DNA of 10,284 nt from Acidobacteriota bacterium (lineage in GTDB: Bacteria > Acidobacteriota > Terriglobia > Terriglobales > Acidobacteriaceae), in NCBI GenBank assembly GCA_021805265.1, contig JAJZFR010000290.1:1-10284 (forward strand). The letters are read 5' to 3'. Below are positions 1 to 6,249 of this stretch, in pieces. Both the position numbers and the translations under genes were made by a program. The notes beneath the pieces are model-generated. The model worked only from the letters and a program-made list of their open reading frames with translations. It was not told the DNA's origin and searched no databases. Position 1 is the first letter of the stretch. Each line of letters opens with the position of its first letter.

Positions 1-437
1 TTTGCGTACTGGGCAATCAAACTCTGGTGTTCGGTCAAGTATGCTTTGAGCTTGCTGGCCCACTTCTTTGTTCCAAAGCGACGAATCAAGGCAAGCGTCG
101 CAGGCTCAATCTGATACACCGCCGACGGACTGTTCACCGAGCGATCCTGCTTATCGGGATTGTAAAGCACGAGTCCAGCAGCCACGAATTGGTGCATCGT
201 CTGGCGGCGGAAGGTCTCTCGCGTGTTTGGCGCGTACTTCTTTTTATAGTGCTCATGCGCCCAATCCACGACAGGAGTAATGCCCACCAGGGGAGCTTCG
301 GCCTCAGCCCACGTCTTCTTTGGTGTCAGATTCAACAGCGCAAGGAGGGTGACTGCGGACCGCTCGTTTTGCTGTGCCCGCGGCAGGCCCACAGCCTTGA
401 TGATTGCGAGTGCTTCCTCAATGTGAAGGTGCGTCAT
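1..437 (-). CDS. BsuBI/PstI-family type II restriction endonuclease (N-terminal part, cut by window edge)
   Basis: Reading the minus strand from an ATG at 437 gives 145 codons without a stop up to the window edge. The product should cut unmodified DNA as the partner of the methyltransferase encoded just upstream. Seen: residues 25-60 hold an ERSAVTLLALLNLTP stretch and a PLVGITPVVDW stretch. Residues 68-85 read YAPNTRETFRRQTMHQFV, followed by LYNPD and VNSPSAVYQ. I recognise these as the N-terminal winged-helix domain of the BsuBI/PstI endonuclease family. That family is about 320 residues long, so a little under half is visible, and the PD-(D/E)XK catalytic domain lies outside the window. 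The start codon overlaps the methyltransferase stop (ATGA) and no clear Shine-Dalgarno precedes it, so translation is probably coupled. Recognition of CTGCAG is inferred from the family namesakes only. Whether the gene is intact beyond the edge cannot be seen. Confidence 0.93.
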   Translation of the reverse strand, partial: MTHLHIEEALAIIKAVGLPRAQQNERSAVTLLALLNLTPKKTWAEAEAPLVGITPVVDWAHEHYKKKYAPNTRETFRRQTMHQFVAAGLVLYNPDKQDRSVNSPSAVYQIEPATLALIRRFGTKKWASKLKAYLTEHQSLIAQYA

Positions 438-1921
438 GCCGTCAGCGCGTCCAGTCTTTCGTCGATCATCTGCTGCGTAAGTTTCCCGCTCTGCACCGCC
501 CATTGACCAAGCTCGACCAATGCGTTCCGGCTAGGATACTTCATCGTCTTCAGATCAGTAGCATTGACCTGAGTGTGTCCATTGAAGCGGCGGAACGCCC
601 TGTCCACGACCGTCGTATTCAGGAATACGGCAAGCCCATTTGCCAACTGCTCAGAGAGGCCGCGCCTGTTCTCATGGAACACGTTCAGATGGTTCTCAAA
701 CCCAAGCACATCAGCGTCACCAAAGATGGCGGGATCAACCGCGCTCGCAATGATCCTGCGTTTCTCTTCTTTCGATGAGAATCGGCGCACCACGCAGTAA
801 TGACCGCTCGGGAACAGCCACTTTTCCGTCTGATCGTTTCTCTGAATCGCGTTCGGCTTCTTCGCGCCTGCGATCGGCCACTCCGCGCGATTGGCGCTGA
901 AGTGGCTCGGATAGAGAAGTGGAACCGTGCCCGGCACAGGCATATCCCGCAGATACTCTCTGAGCCTGAAATCAACAACGGGGCCAGTCGATACGCTCGC
1001 GCCAATATCGGCAAGAGAATATCGAATGGCGGACGGCGCGACGATAAACTCATTGTTATCCTCCGGTGACGTGGGAACATGAATGAAGCCCTCTGCATCG
1101 TCAGGGAAGACGATCCGATCAAACGGGTACACATGCGTTTCCAGGTCGCTCAAGGTGTCGTCCGTCGATGTGGTAATTGTGACTGGCCCTTGAGTGCCGC
1201 CGCGCTCCAGGCGAAGGATGATGTTCTCTTGCAGCACATCGTCATCCTTGAATGCCGTGGTGCGCGACTCGAATAGATGAAGGTGTCGAAGCGCAGCTCT
1301 CTGCAAGATGAACTCTCTGAAGGGACGATAGTACGGCCCATTGCAAAAGCTGCGTGGAATGATCGCCACGATCTGCCCCCCGTGCGCGGCCTGCATAACG
1401 GCGAGCGCAACAAACGCCGAGTACAGGTTCACGGTCTCGATACCCAGAGCGCGAAGTTCATGACGATGCAGAGAATCACTGTGGATCTTCCTGTACGGCG
1501 GATTCAGAATCGCATGTGTGTAGTCTGTAGCTCCATGGAAGAGCAACTGATTCGAAGAAGAGATGAAGTCCTCGCCCGAGATGTGAGCCGACACCCCGTC
1601 ATAGGCTCCGAGATGTTTGGCGAGGTGGCCTCGGAGCCTGTCGTCAATTTCGTAAGCGTAGGCTTGTACGCTCTGAAACTGAAAGCCGCCGTTGATCCAG
1701 CGATCAAGAAAGGCGCACGACAACGCGCCTACGCCCGCGCCCGCGTCCAGCAAACGGCACGTCTTCAGATCGCTCGGCGGAAAGAGGGACGCCATGAACC
1801 GGGCCGTATTCGAGGGTGTCATGAATTGACCCAGTTCCGATTTGCGTCTCTTGGCAATTCCAGGGGCGACTTGACGGCGTACACTGTCGACGATTCCAAG
1901 TTGCTGAAGCATACCTGTCAT
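434..1921 (-). CDS. BsuBI/PstI-type N6-adenine DNA methyltransferase
   Basis: S-adenosylmethionine-dependent methyltransferase that should protect the host by N6-methylating adenine in the site cut by the neighbouring endonuclease. Seen, numbering from the ATG at 1921 (495 residues): motif X-like ELGQFMTP at 29-36, SAM-binding motif I DAGAGVGAL at 59-67, acidic YEID at 90-93 (motif II), and catalytic motif IV NPPY at 140-143. This order (X, I, IV, then a long C-terminal target-recognition part) is that of gamma-type adenine methyltransferases. The length is close to M.PstI and M.BsuBI, about 500 residues. The stop overlaps the endonuclease start by ATGA. The frame is open back to a TTG at 2002, but similarity begins only near residue 25. 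The start is uncertain: ATG 1921 and ATG 1912 both lack a good Shine-Dalgarno. A TACAAT hexamer at 1925-1920 would make 1912 a leaderless start (492 residues). GC content is well below that of the genes to the right, suggesting acquisition. Confidence 0.92.
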   Translation of the reverse strand: MTGMLQQLGIVDSVRRQVAPGIAKRRKSELGQFMTPSNTARFMASLFPPSDLKTCRLLDAGAGVGALSCAFLDRWINGGFQFQSVQAYAYEIDDRLRGHLAKHLGAYDGVSAHISGEDFISSSNQLLFHGATDYTHAILNPPYRKIHSDSLHRHELRALGIETVNLYSAFVALAVMQAAHGGQIVAIIPRSFCNGPYYRPFREFILQRAALRHLHLFESRTTAFKDDDVLQENIILRLERGGTQGPVTITTSTDDTLSDLETHVYPFDRIVFPDDAEGFIHVPTSPEDNNEFIVAPSAIRYSLADIGASVSTGPVVDFRLREYLRDMPVPGTVPLLYPSHFSANRAEWPIAGAKKPNAIQRNDQTEKWLFPSGHYCVVRRFSSKEEKRRIIASAVDPAIFGDADVLGFENHLNVFHENRRGLSEQLANGLAVFLNTTVVDRAFRRFNGHTQVNATDLKTMKYPSRNALVELGQWAVQSGKLTQQMIDERLDALTA

Positions 1922-1946
1922 TGTAGCCACTGACGGTTCTGGACAA
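1920..1946 (-). promoter_or_regulatory. Possible promoter of the methyltransferase-endonuclease operon
   Basis: On the minus strand TTGTCC (1946-1941) and TACAAT (1925-1920) resemble sigma-70 -35 and -10 elements. The -10 matches 5 of 6 bases and the -35 matches 4 of 6, but the spacer is a short 15 bases. CTGTTG at 1949-1944 would give an 18-base spacer with a weaker match. The -10 overlaps the ATG at 1921, and the expected transcription start falls at or next to the A of the ATG at 1912, implying a leaderless mRNA. Prediction only. Confidence 0.4.
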
Positions 1947-2005
1947 CAGTTTAGGATCGTTACTCTGTCCGGCAGTCCCGCGCACGGGTTCCACAGTTGC
2001 AAAAC

Positions 2006-2052
2006 GGGCGAAACGCGCCCCTTGAGTCGTTTGCCAATCCCCGCCAGCGGGG
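2006..2052. other. Two GC-rich inverted repeats between the divergent methyltransferase and glycosyltransferase genes
   Basis: GGGCG (2006-2010) pairs with CGCCC (2016-2020) around a 5-base loop, and CCCCG (2039-2043) pairs with CGGGG (2048-2052) around CCAG. Read on the minus strand, the first hairpin is followed by GTTTTG and looks like a short intrinsic terminator, although no gene lies upstream of it on that strand. They could insulate the two divergent units or mark the junction of the acquired restriction-modification module. Function not established. Confidence 0.35.
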
Positions 2053-2085
2053 GTCAAACCTGGCGCAACGCTGGCCAGACTCCGG

Positions 2086-2091
2086 TATGAT
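2086..2091 (+). promoter_or_regulatory. Possible -10 element for the glycosyltransferase gene
   Basis: TATGAT matches the sigma-70 -10 consensus at 5 of 6 bases and lies 59 bases before the GTG start at 2151. No convincing -35 hexamer is seen 16-18 bases upstream, so this is a weak call. Confidence 0.25.
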
Positions 2092-2150
2092 TGCAGGAAG
2101 CGTCCGGGGTGAGATGCTCCCCTTAGAAGACTGGTTAAAGGACTGGGCTG

Positions 2151-2906
2151 GTGAGCGGTTTTCCAAGTTACAGCATTGTGATTCCCGCCTTCAATGAGGG
2201 CGCGCGGATACTGCGTGCCATGGAAGAGGTGGTGGCCTGCCTGCGCGCCGAGCAGTGGCGCGCCGAGTTGATCATCGTTGATGACGGCTCGACGGACAAT
2301 ACTGCTGAACTGGTAGAGAGGTTTGCGGCCACCAACCCCGAGGTGCGGCTTGTGACCAACACAGGCAACCACGGCAAAGGCTACAGCGTCCGCTACGGCC
2401 TGCTCCACGCACAGGGCGAGATCGTCATGTTCACCGACGCTGACCTGTCGGCGCCGATCCACGAGGCCGAGCGGCTGTTCGCGGCCATTCAGGCCGGGGC
2501 CGACATCGCCATCGGCTCGCGCTGGCTCGAGCGCAGCCGCCAGACGGATCGCCAACCGCTCTACCGCCAGATCTTCGGCCGCTGCTTCAACCTGATCACC
2601 CGCGCGGTCATGGGGCTGCCCTTTGCCGATACGCAGTGCGGCTTCAAGGCATTCACACGCCACGCCGCTCAGGTCGTCTTTCAGTTGCAGACCATCGAAC
2701 GATGGGGCTTTGATCCCGAAATTCTCTTCATCGCCTCCAAGCGCGCGCTTCGCATCACGGAAGTTCCCGTCACCTGGGGCCACGACGAGCGCAGCCGCAT
2801 CAGCTATCTCCGCGACGGCCTCCAGATGCTGCGCGAGATCGCCATCATCCGGTGGAACGCGCTGCTGGGACGCTACGACGGAGCAATCAAGCCCCTCATG
2901 CGATAG
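2151..2906 (+). CDS. Family 2 glycosyltransferase, dolichyl/polyprenyl-phosphate sugar synthase-like
   Basis: Probable transfer of a sugar from a nucleotide donor to a polyprenyl-phosphate carrier on the inner face of the membrane, for glycan assembly. Seen in the 251 residues: the GT-A N-terminus SIVIPAFNEG (8-17), VDDGSTDNT (43-51) for nucleotide binding, NHGKGYSVRYG (73-83), the metal-binding TDAD (95-98) followed by LSAP, GSR (122-124), QCGFKAF (162-168) and RWGFDPE (184-190). The DADLSAP and QCGFKAF blocks are typical of the Alg5/dolichyl-phosphate beta-glucosyltransferase-like branch of GT2. No clear transmembrane helix is present, unlike many Alg5 proteins, so membrane association would be peripheral. 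The GTG start is supported by AAAGGA at 2137-2142, eight bases upstream. It is divergent from the restriction-modification genes and followed 107 bases later by queE. The sugar and acceptor cannot be read from the sequence. Confidence 0.87.
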   Translation: MSGFPSYSIVIPAFNEGARILRAMEEVVACLRAEQWRAELIIVDDGSTDNTAELVERFAATNPEVRLVTNTGNHGKGYSVRYGLLHAQGEIVMFTDADLSAPIHEAERLFAAIQAGADIAIGSRWLERSRQTDRQPLYRQIFGRCFNLITRAVMGLPFADTQCGFKAFTRHAAQVVFQLQTIERWGFDPEILFIASKRALRITEVPVTWGHDERSRISYLRDGLQMLREIAIIRWNALLGRYDGAIKPLMR

Positions 2907-3013
2907 GCCGAGAGACCAGACCGAAATAGCCACGCCGTCGATCCTCGCCGCCTTCCAGCCCAACCCCTTCTGAGAAAATGAACGCAGTCTGCTTTGTGGA
3001 ATGAGTCGGAGTT

Positions 3014-3673
3014 ATGCCTTACGCGGTCAAGGAAATCTTCTACACGCTTCAGGGCGAAGGCGCACAGGCTGGCCGCGCCGCCGTCTTCTGCCGCTTCGCC
3101 GGGTGCAATCTGTGGTCCGGGCGCGAGCAGGATCGCGCGACCGCAGTCTGCCGCTTCTGCGACACCAATTTCCTTGGCACGGATGGTCCCGACGGCGGGC
3201 GCTTCGCCACCGCCGAGGCGCTCGCCGCGCGGATCGAGGATGCCTGGCAAGCGGGCCAGCCCCATGCTGACACGGCATCTTCCACCGCCAGGCGTTACGT
3301 GGTCTGCACCGGCGGCGAACCGCTCCTCCAACTCGATGCCCTGCTCCTCGACGCGCTCCACGCGCGCGCCTTCACTGTCGCCGTCGAAACCAATGGCACC
3401 CTCCCTGCTCCGGCTGGCATTGACTGGATATGCGTCAGCCCCAAGGCTGGAGCGCCGCTGCAACAAACCTCCGGCGACGAGTTGAAGCTGGTCTTTCCCC
3501 AAATGGAAGCCATGCCCGAAGCCTTTGCTCCTCTCCGGTTCCGTCATTTTTTCCTTCAGCCCATGGACGGACCCGCGCAGGCGGTCAACACTCAGAAGGC
3601 GCTGGCCTACTGCCTCGACCATCCCGAGTGGCGGCTCAGCCTCCAGATGCACAAACTGGTTGGCATTCGCTGA
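3014..3673 (+). CDS. queE: 7-carboxy-7-deazaguanine synthase (radical SAM)
   Basis: QueE converts 6-carboxy-5,6,7,8-tetrahydropterin to 7-carboxy-7-deazaguanine, the ring-contraction step toward preQ0 and queuosine in tRNA. Seen: EIFYTLQGEG (7-16) of the substrate pocket; cysteines C31, C46 and C49, which form a CX14CX2C cluster motif instead of the usual radical SAM CX3CX2C; TGGEP (99-103) and ETNGT (125-129), the SAM-contact motifs; SPKAG (142-146); and the family C-terminus LSLQMHKLVGIR ending at residue 219. The CX14CX2C spacing is known for the Burkholderia multivorans enzyme. The frame has a stop at 3002-3004, so the ATG at 3014 is the only usual start; GGAG at 3008-3011 lies only two bases before it, so initiation may be weak. 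The queC, queD and queF genes are not in this window. It may be transcribed with the glycosyltransferase, but the products have no evident functional link. Confidence 0.95.
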   Translation: MPYAVKEIFYTLQGEGAQAGRAAVFCRFAGCNLWSGREQDRATAVCRFCDTNFLGTDGPDGGRFATAEALAARIEDAWQAGQPHADTASSTARRYVVCTGGEPLLQLDALLLDALHARAFTVAVETNGTLPAPAGIDWICVSPKAGAPLQQTSGDELKLVFPQMEAMPEAFAPLRFRHFFLQPMDGPAQAVNTQKALAYCLDHPEWRLSLQMHKLVGIR

Positions 3674-3763
3674 TCGGGCGAAACCGGGCGTAGACCAGCG
3701 TGGACGCGATGCATCCTCCTCCTGAACGCACTCGAAAGCACAGTCAAAACTGCCCCAAACGGA

Positions 3764-3792
3764 TTGACTCCGCGAGCCGATTCGGGTATTCT
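3764..3792 (+). promoter_or_regulatory. Sigma-70 type promoter of the rplM-rpsI-rpsB-tsf cluster
   Basis: TTGACT (3764-3769) and TATTCT (3787-3792) are separated by exactly 17 bases; they match the -35 at 5 of 6 and the -10 at 5 of 6 positions. Transcription would start near 3799, leaving a leader of about 345 nt before rplM. It is the best-matching promoter I found in the window and is well placed for a strongly expressed translation operon. The stretch 3674-3763 between queE and this promoter holds nothing I recognise. Confidence 0.65.
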
Positions 3793-3798
3793 GAAGAC

Positions 3799-4143
3799 CT
3801 TGCGCGCAGTTGCGCCTGCCTCATTCCTGGCCGCTTGCAGGAATGGTTGTTGGCGGTTTCCGGCTACCTGTACTCAGCGGAACCCTTCCGGCAGGCGAAA
3901 TGGACGGATCGGAAGATACGCTCCAGGCTGGCGCATGGCTCCTCGGCCGCTCACTGATTTCTGGGGGATTGCCTCCAGGACGAGTGGAAGAGCACAAGCC
4001 CGCAAGGGCCTCACGCGAACAGGATTGTTTGATCGTGGGTTACAGGATTCGTCCTGCCGGGATCGGCTTGGGCGATACCAGATTTTGAGCGCCGAAAGGC
4101 GCGGGACAGTACGAATTTCAGGCAGTGGAAGAGCAGGAGCGAG
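3799..4143 (+). promoter_or_regulatory. Long structured 5' leader of rplM, candidate ribosomal-protein leader RNA
   Basis: No convincing gene lies here, but the plus strand carries a series of inverted repeats. In order: GCGC 3802-3805/3812-3815; CATTCCTG 3822-3829 with CAGGAATG 3838-3845 (8 perfect pairs, 8-base loop); GGTTTCCG 3855-3862 with CGGAACC 3878-3884 (one bulged T); CTTCCG 3885-3890 with CGGAAG 3910-3915; CTGGGGG 3961-3967 with CCTCCAG 3972-3978 (loop ATTG, one G-U); GCCC-GCAA-GGGC 3998-4009; CAGGA-TTCG-TCCTG 4043-4056; and GCGCC-GAAA-GGCGC 4089-4102. GCAA and GAAA are GNRA tetraloops and UUCG is the classic stable tetraloop. A 12-base direct repeat AGTGGAAGAGCA occurs at 3983-3994 and again at 4124-4135 against the rplM Shine-Dalgarno. 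L13 or S9 feedback is plausible, since L13 leader RNAs are known in other phyla, but this is inference. It does not resemble RNase P RNA, tmRNA, SRP RNA or a riboswitch that I know. Confidence 0.5.
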
Positions 4144-4578
4144 ATGTCGACGTATATTCCGAGCGCGAAAGAGATTAACCGCAAGTGGTTTGTGGTGGAT
4201 GCCAGCGGCAAGACGCTGGGCCGCCTGGCCACGCAGGCAGCCGATGTGCTGAGCGGCAAGACGAACCCGAAGTATGTTCCCTATATCGATATGGGCGATC
4301 ACGTGATCGTGATCAATGCGGAAAAGGTTCGGCTGACAGGTTTGAAGGCGCAGCAGAAGCTGTATCGCCGCTACACGGGTTTCCCCGGCGGCCTGCGCGA
4401 GGAGTCGTTCACGCGCCTGCTCAATCGTCGCCCGGAAAAGATCATCGAGGAAGCGGTCAAGGGCATGCTGCCCAAGTCCAAGATGGGCCGCCAGATGGGC
4501 ACCAAGCTGAAGGTCTATCGCGGCGACAAGCATCCGCACGAAGCGCAGATGCCGGAAGTGCTGGAAGTTCAGGCGTAG
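4144..4578 (+). CDS. rplM: 50S ribosomal protein L13
   Basis: Early-assembling large-subunit protein that binds 23S rRNA. The 144 residues (about 142 in E. coli) read as a complete L13: KWFVVDASGKTLGRLAT near 14-30, PYIDMGDHVIVINAEKV near 46-62, YRRYTGFPGGLR near 74-85, and the signature MLPKSKMGRQMGTKLKVYRG near 107-126. The ATG is preceded by AGGAG at 4135-4139. It is first in a cluster with rpsI 78 bases downstream, the conserved L13-S9 pairing of bacteria. It sits behind the promoter at 3764 and the long structured leader, so its expression is probably controlled at the RNA level. Nothing odd in the protein. Confidence 0.98.
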   Translation: MSTYIPSAKEINRKWFVVDASGKTLGRLATQAADVLSGKTNPKYVPYIDMGDHVIVINAEKVRLTGLKAQQKLYRRYTGFPGGLREESFTRLLNRRPEKIIEEAVKGMLPKSKMGRQMGTKLKVYRGDKHPHEAQMPEVLEVQA

Positions 4579-4632
4579 TCTTTTCTGTCGTGGCTCGGTC
4601 AGGCTGCGGCAGCACAGGAAGTTTGATTCGAG

Positions 4633-4644
4633 GCCCGCGAGGGC
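4633..4644 (+). promoter_or_regulatory. GCCC-GNRA-GGGC mini-hairpin before rpsI
   Basis: GCCC (4633-4636), loop GCGA, GGGC (4641-4644), directly before the purine-rich GGAAGAG that serves as the rpsI ribosome-binding region (start 4657). The same stem with loop GCAA occurs in the rplM leader at 3998-4009. It could tune ribosome access to rpsI or be a protein-binding site. The stem is only four pairs. Confidence 0.3.
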
Positions 4645-4656
4645 GGAAGAGAGCAT

Positions 4657-5052
4657 ATGGCAGATTTGGTTCAGTACTACGGAACGGGACGCCGCAAGTC
4701 GGCGATAGCCCGCGTGTTTCTTCGCCCCGGCACGGGTGAGTTCAAAGTGAACGGCAAGGGCTACACGGAGTATTTCGTGACCGAGCAGCAGCGCGTCGCC
4801 GCAAAGCGTTCCCTGGTTCTGACGGAGCTGCTGTCGAGCTTTGACGTGGTCACCACGGTCAAGGGTGGCGGGGTCTCTGCCCAGGCCGACGCGGTGAAGA
4901 TGGGTTCGGCGCGCGCACTGGTGATCTTCAACCCCGAGCTGCGCAAGCTGTTGAAGAGCGAAAATCTGCTGACGCGCGACGCGCGCCAGAAAGAGCGCAA
5001 GAAGTACGGACAGAAGGGTGCTCGCGCACGCTTCCAGTTCTCGAAGAGGTAG
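4657..5052 (+). CDS. rpsI: 30S ribosomal protein S9
   Basis: Small-subunit head protein whose C-terminal tail reaches the P-site tRNA. The 131 residues match the usual length of about 130. Seen: YYGTGRRKSAIARVFLRPGTG near the N-terminus, VTTVKGGGVSAQADAVKMGSARAL in the middle, LLTRDARQKERKKYGQKGARARFQFSKR at the end, with the strongly basic tail and final SKR that are diagnostic of S9. It starts at ATG 4657 behind GGAAGAGAG. Cotranscription with rplM is expected from spacing and from universal pairing of the two genes. The 150 bases after its stop hold the rpsB leader structures. Confidence 0.98.
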   Translation: MADLVQYYGTGRRKSAIARVFLRPGTGEFKVNGKGYTEYFVTEQQRVAAKRSLVLTELLSSFDVVTTVKGGGVSAQADAVKMGSARALVIFNPELRKLLKSENLLTRDARQKERKKYGQKGARARFQFSKR

Positions 5053-5063
5053 TTTTTCAGTTA

Positions 5064-5202
5064 CCAGCTTTTCTGCAACGGATGCCGACATCGGCTGAAG
5101 CTTGTGGAAAGCTGGAGGCTCGGTAACCTGATTCCCCGCCTCGGCGGGCTTAATCCGGGCAAGGCGAACGCCAGCCCGGATGCATCGCAACAAGGAGATA
5201 GA
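5064..5202 (+). promoter_or_regulatory. Structured rpsB leader, candidate S2 autoregulatory RNA
   Basis: Three helices can be drawn in the rpsI-rpsB gap. CCAGCTTT (5064-5071) pairs with AAAGCTGG (5108-5115) and encloses a small GCCG/CGGC hairpin (5084-5095). CCCGC (5135-5139) pairs with GCGGG (5144-5148) around CTCG. ATCCGGGC (5153-5160) pairs perfectly with GCCCGGAT (5174-5181), with a GGC-GAAC-GCC inner hairpin. The last helix ends 10 bases before the AAGGAG ribosome-binding site (5192-5197) of a TTG start, a good position for translational control. S2 is known to repress its own operon through an rpsB leader in gammaproteobacteria; homology to that RNA is not claimed. Confidence 0.42.
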
Positions 5203-6093
<891 letters not shown>

Positions 6094-6123
6094 TCTTCTG
6101 CGCGGCATGAGCCGTGTACAACG

Positions 6124-6160
6124 AGAGCGTGGCCGCCCAAGCAATCGAGCCACGCTCTTT
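6124..6160 (+). terminator. Hairpin between rpsB and tsf, possible attenuator
   Basis: AGAGCGTGGC (6124-6133) pairs perfectly with GCCACGCTCT (6149-6158) over ten base pairs with a 15-base loop, followed by TT and then GTG. The short T run argues for a partial terminator, or an RNA-processing or stability element that lowers tsf relative to rpsB. It lies 31 bases after the rpsB stop. No new promoter for tsf is evident in the 90 bases that follow. Confidence 0.45.
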
Positions 6161-6249
6161 GTGCGTATGGCGATCAACGGGCAACCCTCGGGCGACCATC
6201 GGACCAGGGATAACGCTGCAACGGCAATCAACAGGGAAAAAACAAGAGG

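Noticed and set aside
1277..1933. 218-codon plus-strand frame across the methyltransferase
   Set aside because: Antisense to a gene with clear motifs I and IV; no coding signal of its own.
2114..2197. 28-codon upstream frame overlapping the glycosyltransferase start
   Set aside because: It has an ATG with a weak GGGGTGAG before it, but there is no conserved leader-peptide feature (no runs of one amino acid, no attenuator), so it is probably accidental.
1704..2963. 419-codon open frame on the minus strand
   Set aside because: It covers the glycosyltransferase gene and the methyltransferase N-terminal region antisense or out of frame, and resembles no family.
3656..3698. Inverted repeat CTGGT/ACCAG around the queE stop as a terminator
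   Set aside because: Only five pairs with a long loop and no T tract.
3799..4143. RNase P RNA, tmRNA, SRP RNA or a cobalamin/TPP riboswitch in the long leader
   Set aside because: I looked for their conserved core sequences and found none.
3764..4252. Open frames of 85-162 codons in the queE-rplM gap
   Set aside because: Several frames are open at once with Arg-rich nonsense products, one running out of frame into rplM. The series of inverted repeats behind a promoter explains the region better as leader RNA.
5041..5060. Terminator after rpsI at the T run
   Set aside because: Five Ts follow the stop codon, but only a four-pair CTTC/GAAG stem can be drawn before them.
5104..5202. Extended S2 N-terminus from GTG 5104
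   Set aside because: The added 33 codons span the leader helices and are unlike S2; AAGGAG and the conserved N-terminus fix TTG 5203.
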